Shown here: positions 1-6,527 of the stretch, piece after piece
Position numbering within the stretch: position 1 is the stretch's first letter
Layout: the number at the start of each line of letters is the position of its first letter
Source: an uncultured Clostridia bacterium
GTDB lineage: Bacteria; Bacillota; Clostridia; Christensenellales; Aristaeellaceae
Direction of reading: 5' to 3'
NCBI GenBank assembly: GCA_946042585.1
Contig: CAMGDO010000022.1
Location: 1-8,854, forward strand
DNA length: 8,854 nt
Made by a program: the position numbers and the translations under genes
The notes under the pieces: model-generated
What the model was told of the DNA's origin: nothing
The model's database searches: none
What the model saw: only the letters and a program-made list of their open reading frames with translations

Positions 1-917
<917 letters not shown>

Positions 918-925
918 CGGCAGCG

Positions 926-960
926 CGCAAGCGCCTCCCACCGCCTGAAAGGGCCTTGCG
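926..960 (+). repeat. GC-rich imperfect hairpin just after gdhA
   Basis: CGCAAG (926-931) pairs with CTTGCG (955-960), and with one bulged base the stem can continue as GCC (933-935) with GGC (952-954). It lies 9 bases after the gdhA stop. There is no T tract after it, so it is not a standard intrinsic terminator. It could stabilise the gdhA mRNA 3' end or be chance pairing in GC-rich DNA. Confidence 0.35.
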
Positions 961-972
961 AAGCGTTATCCC

Positions 973-1000
973 TTGACAAAAAGATACCGGAGAATAAAGA
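973..1000 (+). promoter_or_regulatory. possible weak promoter in the gdhA 3' region
   Basis: A perfect TTGACA (973-978) is followed after 16 bases by TAAAGA (995-1000), which matches only three of six positions of a -10 box. If active, it would start a short structured + strand RNA of roughly 200 bases that ends at the terminator at 1173-1208. The poor -10 makes this a weak call. Confidence 0.2.
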
Positions 1001-1018
1001 ACAAAGCGATAAACAAGC

Positions 1019-1048
1019 AGCGGCAGAGAGATCGTTTTCTCTGCCGCT
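1019..1048 (+). repeat. hairpin repeat copy 1 (terminator-like, no T tract)
   Basis: AGCGGCAGAGAGA (1019-1031) pairs with the arm at 1036-1048 across a TCGT loop, 13 pairs with one G-T wobble. Its first 24 bases are identical to the hairpin at 1173-1196; the two copies then differ by a 2-base CT indel. This copy is followed by 'TAGGGCG' instead of a T run, so it probably terminates poorly. It looks like a duplicated and decayed gdhA terminator. Confidence 0.6.
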
Positions 1049-1049
1049 T

Positions 1050-1074
1050 AGGGCGTCGATAAAATCGCCGCCCT
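1050..1074 (+). repeat. second hairpin abutting repeat copy 1
   Basis: AGGGCG (1050-1055) pairs with CGCCCT (1069-1074). After a single T-C mismatch the stem continues as CGAT (1057-1060) with ATCG (1064-1067) around an AAA loop. It begins one base after the first hairpin ends. There is no T tract on either strand, so its role is unknown. Confidence 0.4.
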
Positions 1075-1102
1075 CCGAACCGGCAAAGCTAGTTCTGCGG
1101 AA

Positions 1103-1133
1103 TAAAAAAATGAAGGAGCTGCGCCCCTTCATT
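1103..1133 (-). terminator. intrinsic terminator of the DUF1385-prmC transcript
   Basis: AATGAAGG (1109-1116) pairs with CCTTCATT (1126-1133); past one mismatch, GC (1118-1119) can pair with GC (1123-1124). Read on the - strand the stem is followed by seven T (opposite the A run at 1104-1110), the classic intrinsic form. It lies about 100 bases after the prmC stop and is the first good - strand terminator there. It sits between the two copies of the + strand hairpin repeat. Confidence 0.8.
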
Positions 1134-1172
1134 GCATCCCAGCAAATGTGTACCCGCTTTGTTGATAGTATG

Positions 1173-1208
1173 AGCGGCAGAGAGATCGTTTTCTCTCTGC
1201 CGCTTTTT
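1173..1208 (+). terminator. intrinsic terminator for gdhA (hairpin repeat copy 2)
   Basis: AGCGGCAGAGAGA (1173-1185) pairs perfectly over 13 bases with TCTCTCTGCCGCT (1192-1204) around a 6-base loop, followed directly by TTTTT (1204-1208). It is a strong + strand terminator, although 256 bases beyond the gdhA stop. It also protects prmC, whose end is only 23 bases further, from + strand read-through. Confidence 0.8.
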
Positions 1209-1230
1209 GTTTGGAAAACACCCTGCTTTT

Positions 1231-2061
1231 CTATTTCAGCCTTCCCAGCACCACCCGGTCCAGCTGCTCATAATCCTGATACACCTGAATATCGGCAAAG
1301 TCCTTTGCCATCAGCGACGACACTGCCGCTGCCTGCGCGCTGCCAATCTCAAACAGCAGCCACCCGCCCGGTCTGAGGCATTGCGGCGCGGCTTTCACAA
1401 TCCTGCGGTAAAAATCAAGCCCGTCCTCGCCGCCATACAGCGCCAGCGCCGGTTCCCTGCGCACCTCAGGCTGCAGCGACGCCATCTCCGCGCCCGTCAC
1501 ATAGGGCGGATTGCTCACAATCAAATCAAACTGCTCTCCGGAAAAGGGCGACAACAAATCCCCCTGGCGAAATTCCACCGCCGTGCCGTTTCTGCGGGCG
1601 TTTTCGCACGCCAGCGCCAGCGCTGCATCGCTGATATCGCCCGCCATCACCTGCGCGTCGGGATAGCGGTGCTTGATGGCAATCGCCAGCGCGCCCGTGC
1701 CCGTGCACAGATCCAGCACGCGCTCATGCCCCTGCATGCGGTTCATCGCCTGCTCGCAGAGGATTTCCGTGTCCGCGCGCGGGATCAGCGCATCCCCGCA
1801 AACGCGCAGCGTCACATACATGAACCCGACTTCGCCCACGATATACTGCAGCGGCTCCCGCGCGGCGCGGCGCTGCAAAAGCGCGCCAAACGCGCGCTCC
1901 TCTTCCTTCGTCAGCGCCCTTGCGCCGTCGGCGCGCAGCACAAGCTGCGGCACGCCCGTCACATGCGATAATAAAAGCGCCGCGTCCACTGCGGGATCGG
2001 GCACGCCGGCAGCAGCCAGCGTGTCCCGCGCAGCGCGCAGCGCCTCTCCGGCCGTCAGCAT
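1231..2061 (-). CDS. prmC: peptide chain release factor N5-glutamine methyltransferase
   Basis: PrmC uses S-adenosylmethionine to methylate the glutamine of the GGQ motif in release factors RF1 and RF2, which speeds peptide release at stop codons. The 276-residue length is normal. The helical N-terminal domain spans about residues 1-80. The Rossmann methyltransferase domain follows: PRADTE (94-99), SAM-binding motif LDLCTGTGALAIA (116-128), the acidic ribose-binding region near GDIS (141-144), and the catalytic NPPY (184-187), then EPALALYGGEDGL (203-215) and FEIGS (237-241), all typical of PrmC/HemK. The ATG at 2061 overlaps the end of the DUF1385 gene by 7 bases and has only a weak ribosome binding site, so translation is probably coupled. 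The RF1 gene prfA, a frequent neighbour, is absent here. Family call is very secure. Confidence 0.95.
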   Translation of the reverse strand: MLTAGEALRAARDTLAAAGVPDPAVDAALLLSHVTGVPQLVLRADGARALTKEEERAFGALLQRRAAREPLQYIVGEVGFMYVTLRVCGDALIPRADTEILCEQAMNRMQGHERVLDLCTGTGALAIAIKHRYPDAQVMAGDISDAALALACENARRNGTAVEFRQGDLLSPFSGEQFDLIVSNPPYVTGAEMASLQPEVRREPALALYGGEDGLDFYRRIVKAAPQCLRPGGWLLFEIGSAQAAAVSSLMAKDFADIQVYQDYEQLDRVVLGRLK

Positions 2062-3080
2062 GTCTTTTCGGCCGGGATCGCAATCACATAGCCTTCTTCC
2101 GTCGTTTCGCCTTCGGGCATTTCACCCAGCGCCGCCTTCATGGCCACAATCGCCACCTCCAGCATGCCGTCATCCGGCTCTGCCGTGGTCAGGCGCTGCA
2201 GCTGCATGCCGGGCTTGCGCAGCAGGCGGCACACCTTGCCGTCATTGTGCGCCAGGCCTTTGAGCGCCTCATAGCTGATGCCCGTGATAACCGGCAAAAG
2301 CAGCAGACGGGTGAGCACGCGCAGCAGGTAGCTGTTGCCCAGATCAAAGCCCGTCAGCATCAGCACCAGCACGTCAAAGATCGAATAGAACACAATGGAC
2401 AAAATGAACGTGATGAGCAGAAAGCTCGTTCCGCAGCGGGGGTGCAGCGTGGTGAAGGGACGGGCGTTGGCGGGGGTCAATTCCTGCCCTGCCTCATGGC
2501 AGTATACCGTCTTGTGCTCCGCGCCATGATAGCGGAAGACCCGCTTCATATCCGGAATCCGCCCGCAGAACCACAGATATCCCAGCAGAATCGCGGTGCG
2601 CACAAGACCCGTCACCAGATTCTTGAGCAGCAGCATACCGCCCGTGGCGGACGCAGGAAACAGCTTGATGACCATATTGGGCAGCAGCACAAACAGCCCC
2701 ACGGAGAGCAGCACAGCCAGCACCACCGCTACGCCCATGACCACCTTGTCCACGCCCTTGCCCAGCTTTTTCGCCAGCCACAGTTCAAACCGGGTCGGCT
2801 TTTCCTCCTCCGCGCCGCCCATCCTGGCGCTTTCCTCCAGCGTCTTCATGCCGGTGGTCAGCATGGTGACCATGCTCACCGCACCGCGGATGAAGGGATA
2901 GCCCATCCATTTGTGCTTCTTGGCGGGGGAAATATAGGGGTCGCGCTTGCACACGACGCTGCCGTCGGGACGGCGCACAGCCAGCGCCACATACTGCGGG
3001 GAGCGCATCATCACGCCCTCCAGCACCGCCTGACCGCCAATGTCCACTTTCTTCGGCTGATGATCCGTCACTTTCTTCAA
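2055..3080 (-). CDS. DUF1385 family membrane protein (YqhQ-like)
   Basis: This is a conserved integral membrane protein of Bacillota with no established biochemical function. Starting at the TTG at 3080 it has 341 residues. Conserved family blocks are visible: GGQAVLEGVMMR (15-26), RGAVSMV (65-71), FRYHGAEHKT (182-191) and TLHPRCGTSF (211-220); the clustered His, Glu and Cys in the last two suggest metal or catalytic roles, which is inference. Hydrophobic segments lie at about 112-140, 147-172, 219-245 and 252-270. The frame extends to a GTG at 3131, but that codon touches the predicted -10 box at 3123-3128, so the GTG would lie outside the mRNA. The TTG at 3080 has AAAGGA ten bases upstream and gives the usual N-terminus just before GGQAVLEG. 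It shares 7 bases with prmC and lies downstream of rpmE behind its own promoter. Confidence 0.9.
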   Translation of the reverse strand: MKKVTDHQPKKVDIGGQAVLEGVMMRSPQYVALAVRRPDGSVVCKRDPYISPAKKHKWMGYPFIRGAVSMVTMLTTGMKTLEESARMGGAEEEKPTRFELWLAKKLGKGVDKVVMGVAVVLAVLLSVGLFVLLPNMVIKLFPASATGGMLLLKNLVTGLVRTAILLGYLWFCGRIPDMKRVFRYHGAEHKTVYCHEAGQELTPANARPFTTLHPRCGTSFLLITFILSIVFYSIFDVLVLMLTGFDLGNSYLLRVLTRLLLLPVITGISYEALKGLAHNDGKVCRLLRKPGMQLQRLTTAEPDDGMLEVAIVAMKAALGEMPEGETTEEGYVIAIPAEKTC

Positions 3081-3088
3081 TGTCGTAA

Positions 3089-3096
3089 TTTCCTTT
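3089..3096 (-). promoter_or_regulatory. ribosome binding site deciding the DUF1385 TTG start
   Basis: On the - strand AAAGGAAA ends 8 bases before the TTG at 3080 (10 bases from the end of AGGA). It supports this start over the GTG at 3131, which has no usable leader if the promoter just upstream is real. Confidence 0.55.
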
Positions 3097-3122
3097 CCGG
3101 GGCGAACCCACACGATACCTAT

Positions 3123-3151
3123 ATTATACACTGATTGCAGCGCGGGGGCAA
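3123..3151 (-). promoter_or_regulatory. sigma-A-type promoter for DUF1385-prmC
   Basis: Read on the - strand, TTGCCC (3151-3146), a 17-base spacer and a perfect TATAAT (3128-3123). Predicted start of transcription is near 3116, giving a leader of about 36 bases before the TTG start. It lies directly after the rpmE terminator, which separates the two transcription units. Confidence 0.75.
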
Positions 3152-3165
3152 TGAAAAAATGCGGA

Positions 3166-3207
3166 TAAACAAAGCAAGCGGCGTTTTATGTCAAAACGCC
3201 GCTTGCT
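3166..3207 (-). terminator. intrinsic terminator of rpmE
   Basis: A perfect 15-base stem: AGCAAGCGGCGTTTT (3173-3187) pairs with 3193-3207 around a 5-base loop. On the - strand the hairpin is followed by TTTGTTTAT. It begins 13 bases after the rpmE stop. It is one of the longest perfect stems in the window and should terminate rpmE efficiently. Confidence 0.85.
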
Positions 3208-3220
3208 CATGCTGCGGAGA

Positions 3221-3430
3221 TTACTTGTTGAACAGATCGCCGTAGCGCTTCTTGAACTTGTCCACACGACCGCCGGTATCCACCAGCTTCTGCTTGCCGG
3301 TGTAGAACGGGTGGCACTTGGAGCAAATTTCAACCTTCAGTTCCTTCTTGGTGGAACCGGTGGTGAACGTCTCACCGCATACGCAGCGGACGATCGCCTC
3401 GCCGTACTTCGGATGGATGCTTTCCTTCAT
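3221..3430 (-). CDS. rpmE: 50S ribosomal protein L31, zinc-binding type
   Basis: L31 is a small protein of the large ribosomal subunit that bridges to the 30S head near protein S13. The product has 69 residues, the usual size. It starts [12 protein letters not shown] and contains the four zinc-ligand cysteines of the C+ form: C16 and C18 (CVC) and C36 and C39 (CSKC), followed by HPFYTGKQK and the typical end '[10 protein letters not shown]'. The frame is open up to 3505, but the ATG at 3430 has a clear AGAGGTG site six bases upstream and matches the family's N-terminus, so the longer form is rejected. It is transcribed alone, from a promoter at 3496-3524 to a terminator at 3166-3207. In some bacteria the zinc form is replaced by a cysteine-free paralog under zinc limitation; no such paralog is seen here. 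Confidence 0.97.
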   Translation of the reverse strand: MKESIHPKYGEAIVRCVCGETFTTGSTKKELKVEICSKCHPFYTGKQKLVDTGGRVDKFKKRYGDLFNK

Positions 3431-3436
3431 TGTTTT

Positions 3437-3443
3437 CACCTCT
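3437..3443 (-). promoter_or_regulatory. ribosome binding site deciding the rpmE start
   Basis: AGAGGTG on the - strand, six bases before the ATG at 3430. It fixes the start of L31 and excludes the 25-residue upstream extension of the frame. Confidence 0.8.
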
Positions 3444-3495
3444 TCTGCGCATGCTGTTTCGGATTCATGGCGCGCAACCATGAGCCGCATATCCA

Positions 3496-3524
3496 AGTAT
3501 AGCACATCCCATATCCTTTTGCAA
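3496..3524 (-). promoter_or_regulatory. sigma-A-type promoter for rpmE
   Basis: Read on the - strand: TTGCAA (3524-3519), a 17-base spacer and TATACT (3501-3496). Predicted start near 3489, giving a leader of about 59 bases. The -35 box overlaps one arm of an inverted repeat, TTTGCA (3518-3523) and TGCAAA (3533-3538). Confidence 0.75.
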
Positions 3525-3610
3525 GCGCGAAATGCAAATCCGTTCTTGATTTTGTAACAAATTTCCCTGCGCCCGATCGCCGCGGTACAGCGCGTTTCGC
3601 AACTTTTGTG

Positions 3611-3639
3611 TTGAAAGATTGCGCGTTTTCATATATAAT
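3611..3639 (+). promoter_or_regulatory. near-consensus sigma-A-type promoter for phnD
   Basis: TTGAAA (3611-3616), a spacer of exactly 17 bases, and a perfect TATAAT (3634-3639). Predicted start of transcription is about 3645-3647, leaving a leader of about 45 bases. It is divergent from the rpmE promoter; the two -35 boxes are 86 bases apart. This is the strongest promoter match in the window. Confidence 0.85.
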
Positions 3640-3646
3640 ATCCATA

Positions 3647-3661
3647 TGCAGAAATTCTGCA
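3647..3661 (+). promoter_or_regulatory. perfect palindrome at the phnD transcription start, candidate operator
   Basis: TGCAGAAATTCTGCA is a perfect 7-1-7 inverted repeat that begins at or just after the predicted start of transcription. The one-base centre makes it a poor RNA hairpin, so a DNA site for a dimeric repressor is more likely. No regulator gene is seen in the window, and the cognate protein is unknown. Confidence 0.5.
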
Positions 3662-3691
3662 AATTCTCATCAAAAGAGGAGAACAAGAAAC

Positions 3692-4732
3692 ATGAAGAAG
3701 TTCCTTGCCCTGCTTCTGGCTGCGCTCATGCTGATGGGCTGCACCGCGATGGCCGACTCCGTCAAGATGGATAAGCTGACCTTCCAGTTCGTCCCCTCCA
3801 AGGATGCCGACGTCATCATCACCAGCACCAAGAACCTGCCCGAGCTGGTAAAGGCTGAAATGGCCAAGCTGGGCTACGAAATCGGCGAAGTTGAAATCTC
3901 CGTTTCCACCAACTATGAAGCCTGCGGCGAAGCCATGTCCTCCGGCGCTATCGATGTTGGCTGGCTGCCCGCCGGCACCTACTGCCTCTTCAGCCCCGAA
4001 GTGGACGTCATCCTGACCGCCACCCGCGCCGGTCTGAGCAATGACAGCACCGATCCCAAGACCTGGAACGGCGACGCCAACAAGACCGTGGGCCTGTCCG
4101 AAAACCAGGTTGGTTTCTACCGCTCCCTGATCTACGCCGCTCCCTCTGAGTACGGCAAGGTTCTGGCCGCCAAGGTCAATGCCGGCGAAGCCCTGACCTG
4201 GGAAGACCTGAACAAGGCCACCTGGGCGATCGGCAACACCTCTTCTTCCGCCGGTTACATCTACCCCACCATGTGGCTGATGGAAAACTACGACGGCAAG
4301 AAGCTGTCCGACCTTGAAAACGTTGTGCAGCTGGGCTACGCCGATGCTTTCGCGCAGGCTGCCGCCGAGCAGGTTGACATCATCGTGTGCTACGCCGACG
4401 GCCGTCGTGACTACGAGGCTGCCTGGAACACCGCCACCAACTCTGCCGACGCGACCGGCAAGACCGGCATGGGCCGCACCGACACCATCTGGAACGAGCT
4501 GAACGTTATCGGCGTGACCGCCGGTATCTACAATGACACCGTGGCCGTGACCGCTGCCAAGCCCGAAATCCACAACCCCGAGTTCATCAACGCTCTGCAG
4601 ACCGCGCTGATCAACATCATCAGCACCGAAGAAGGCAAGGCCATCTTCGCCGTGTACAGCCACGAAGGCTATGTGCGCGCCGTTGACTCCGATTACGACG
4701 CTGCCCGTACCGCTCTGACTGTCGTCAAGTAA
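3692..4732 (+). CDS. phnD: PhnD-family substrate-binding protein of a phosphate/phosphonate-type ABC importer
   Basis: This protein captures the substrate outside the membrane and delivers it to the PhnC-PhnE importer. The 346-residue product starts at the ATG at 3692, ten bases after AGGAG. Residues 1-21 form an export signal: KK, a hydrophobic core, then LMGC (14-17), an acceptable lipobox with C17 as lipidated cysteine; AMA-D (19-22) could instead be a signal peptidase I site. The mature part is a two-lobe periplasmic-binding fold: FVPSKDAD (33-40), MSSGAIDVGWLPAGTY (82-97), YRSLIY (143-148), and TWEDLNKATWAIGNTSSSAGYIYP (169-192), where SSSAG corresponds to the phosphate-contacting serine-rich loop of PhnD and PtxB. 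Family members bind phosphonates, phosphite, hypophosphite or phosphate esters, so the ligand is not decided. Codon use is strikingly biased: about 6 of 48 alanines use GCG, unlike the neighbours, suggesting high expression. Confidence 0.92.
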   Translation: MKKFLALLLAALMLMGCTAMADSVKMDKLTFQFVPSKDADVIITSTKNLPELVKAEMAKLGYEIGEVEISVSTNYEACGEAMSSGAIDVGWLPAGTYCLFSPEVDVILTATRAGLSNDSTDPKTWNGDANKTVGLSENQVGFYRSLIYAAPSEYGKVLAAKVNAGEALTWEDLNKATWAIGNTSSSAGYIYPTMWLMENYDGKKLSDLENVVQLGYADAFAQAAAEQVDIIVCYADGRRDYEAAWNTATNSADATGKTGMGRTDTIWNELNVIGVTAGIYNDTVAVTAAKPEIHNPEFINALQTALINIISTEEGKAIFAVYSHEGYVRAVDSDYDAARTALTVVK

Positions 4733-4743
4733 TTTCACACCCG

Positions 4744-4773
4744 GCGGCTTCCCCTGCGGAAGCCGCTTTTTTT
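4744..4773 (+). terminator. intrinsic terminator between phnD and phnC
   Basis: GCGGCTTCC (4744-4752) pairs perfectly with GGAAGCCGC (4758-4766) around a 5-base loop, followed by seven T (4767-4773). It begins 12 bases after the phnD stop. It should end most phnD transcripts, so the binding protein would be made in excess over the membrane parts. Confidence 0.9.
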
Positions 4774-4816
4774 GTGTCTGTTTCTTCATTTTATGACACC
4801 ATTTTCAAACTTGCGC

Positions 4817-4845
4817 TTGATGCATTTTCCTAATCATGGTATGAT
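4817..4845 (+). promoter_or_regulatory. extended -10 promoter for the phnC operon
   Basis: TTGATG (4817-4822), a 17-base spacer and TATGAT (4840-4845), with TG at 4837-4838 forming an extended -10. Predicted start near 4852, giving a 44-base leader. Together with the preceding terminator it makes phnC and the genes after it a separate transcription unit from phnD. Confidence 0.75.
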
Positions 4846-4867
4846 AGAAAAAGCGAAGCAGTAAAGA

Positions 4868-4878
4868 CGGCTCAGCCG
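4868..4878 (+). promoter_or_regulatory. short perfect palindrome in the phnC leader
   Basis: CGGCTCAGCCG is a perfect 5-1-5 inverted repeat about 16 bases after the predicted transcription start. It does not match the palindrome at the phnD start. It may be a small operator or chance. Confidence 0.25.
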
Positions 4879-4881
4879 CAG

Positions 4882-4887
4882 AAGGGG
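4882..4887 (+). promoter_or_regulatory. ribosome binding site deciding the phnC TTG start
   Basis: AAGGGG lies eight bases before the TTG at 4896. It supports this unusual start codon, which gives the expected ABC ATPase N-terminus MIEFKNVSKTYPNG. Confidence 0.75.
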
Positions 4888-4895
4888 TAGTCATC

Positions 4896-5654
<759 letters not shown>

Positions 5655-5655
5655 C

Positions 5656-6513
5656 ATGCTGAAAAAAAAGAAAGCGGCAGAAGGCTACCGCGTTCCCCTG
5701 TTTGACCGGGTGTTCAAGCCCGAGCTCATCACGCTGCCAAACGGCCACACCGTATTGCGTCCGCGTTCGCGCACGCCCCTGCTCACCGTCGTGATCGTGG
5801 CGGTCATCTGGGCCTCCATCCAGCTGACGGGCTTTGATCTGGGCATCATCGTCCGCCGCGGCTATCAGTTCACCTTCATTCTCAAGCAGATATTCCAGCC
5901 CAATTTTTCCTACTTCCCCAAGGTCATTTCGCCCCTGATGGACACCATCAAAATGTCCATTCTGGGCTCCGTATTGGGCGCTACACTGGCGCTTCCCTTC
6001 TCGGTGATCGCCTCCACCAATATCAACCGCAACGGCTGGTCTGTGGCGGCGCTGCGCTTCCTGCTCAACATCGTGCGCACGCTGCCCACCTTGATCATCG
6101 CCAAGTTCGCGGCGCTGATCTTTGGTCTGGGCACCTTTGCCGGTACGATGGCCATCACGGTGTTCACCTTCGGCGTGGTATCCAAGATGATGTATGAAGC
6201 CATCGAAACCATCGATATGGGCGCGTTTGAAGCCATGGAATCGGCTGGCGGCAACAAGTTCCAGGCCTTCTGGACGGCCTGCTTCCCGCAGATTCTGCCC
6301 ACCTATCTGAGCTATTGCCTCTACAGCCTGGAAATGAACATCCGCGCGGCAGCCATTCTGGGCTATGTGGGCGCGGGCGGTCTGGGGCTGCTGATCAACG
6401 AGCGCATCGGCTGGCGCGATTACAATGGTCTGGGCATGGTGCTGCTGGCGCTGTTTGTGGTGGTCTTCATCATTGAAAACACCAGCCAGTATCTGCGCAG
6501 AAAGCTGAGCTGA
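5656..6513 (+). CDS. phnE: PhnE-family permease, first of two
   Basis: This is an inner-membrane channel subunit of the importer. The 285-residue protein has a charged cytoplasmic N-terminus (KKKK at 3-6), a first membrane span at about 40-60, then the BPD_transp_1 permease domain from about 93 to 275 with further spans near 97-120, 131-158, 160-176, 217-247 and 259-275. The loop that docks on PhnC is EAMESAGGNKFQAFWTACFP (192-211), the conserved EAA-x3-G form. GYVGAGGLGLLI (236-247) is typical of PhnE. The ATG is one base after the phnC stop, with the GGCGGGTGA stretch as a weak ribosome site, so translation is likely coupled. It differs clearly from the next permease, so the channel is probably a PhnE1-PhnE2 heterodimer. 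Confidence 0.93.
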   Translation: MLKKKKAAEGYRVPLFDRVFKPELITLPNGHTVLRPRSRTPLLTVVIVAVIWASIQLTGFDLGIIVRRGYQFTFILKQIFQPNFSYFPKVISPLMDTIKMSILGSVLGATLALPFSVIASTNINRNGWSVAALRFLLNIVRTLPTLIIAKFAALIFGLGTFAGTMAITVFTFGVVSKMMYEAIETIDMGAFEAMESAGGNKFQAFWTACFPQILPTYLSYCLYSLEMNIRAAAILGYVGAGGLGLLINERIGWRDYNGLGMVLLALFVVVFIIENTSQYLRRKLS

Positions 6514-6527
6514 GGAGGATCGGAAAC

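Noticed and set aside
1110..1376. Small + strand frame starting in the gdhA-prmC gap
   Set aside because: Its start codon lies in the - strand terminator stem, it runs through the gdhA terminator, and it ends inside prmC on the opposite strand.
1920..3134. Long + strand frame (404 codons) opposite DUF1385 and prmC
   Set aside because: The translation is rich in His, Gln and Arg with no motifs, has no ribosome site, and lies wholly opposite two well-supported genes.
3523..3601. Possible further operators between the rpmE and phnD promoters, such as TTTGTAACAAA near 3551 and GCG-rich repeats
   Set aside because: The repeats are short, imperfect on extension and not placed over a core promoter element, so chance is the simpler explanation.
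3608..3691. Upstream extension of phnD to an ATG-type start at 3608
   Set aside because: It would include the promoter -35 and -10 boxes and the palindrome inside the coding region, and would put the export signal in the middle of the protein. The ATG at 3692 has the ribosome site.
3646..3691. Riboswitch in the phnD leader (for example thiamine pyrophosphate, as some PhnD relatives are linked to thiamine)
   Set aside because: The leader is only about 45 bases, too short for known thiamine riboswitches, and it has no matching conserved elements.
3629..4789. Long open frame (386 codons) antisense to phnD
   Set aside because: It is Gly/Val/His-rich with no recognisable domain, and the + strand frame is a clear PhnD. 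The strong third-position C preference in phnD removes stops from this antisense frame.
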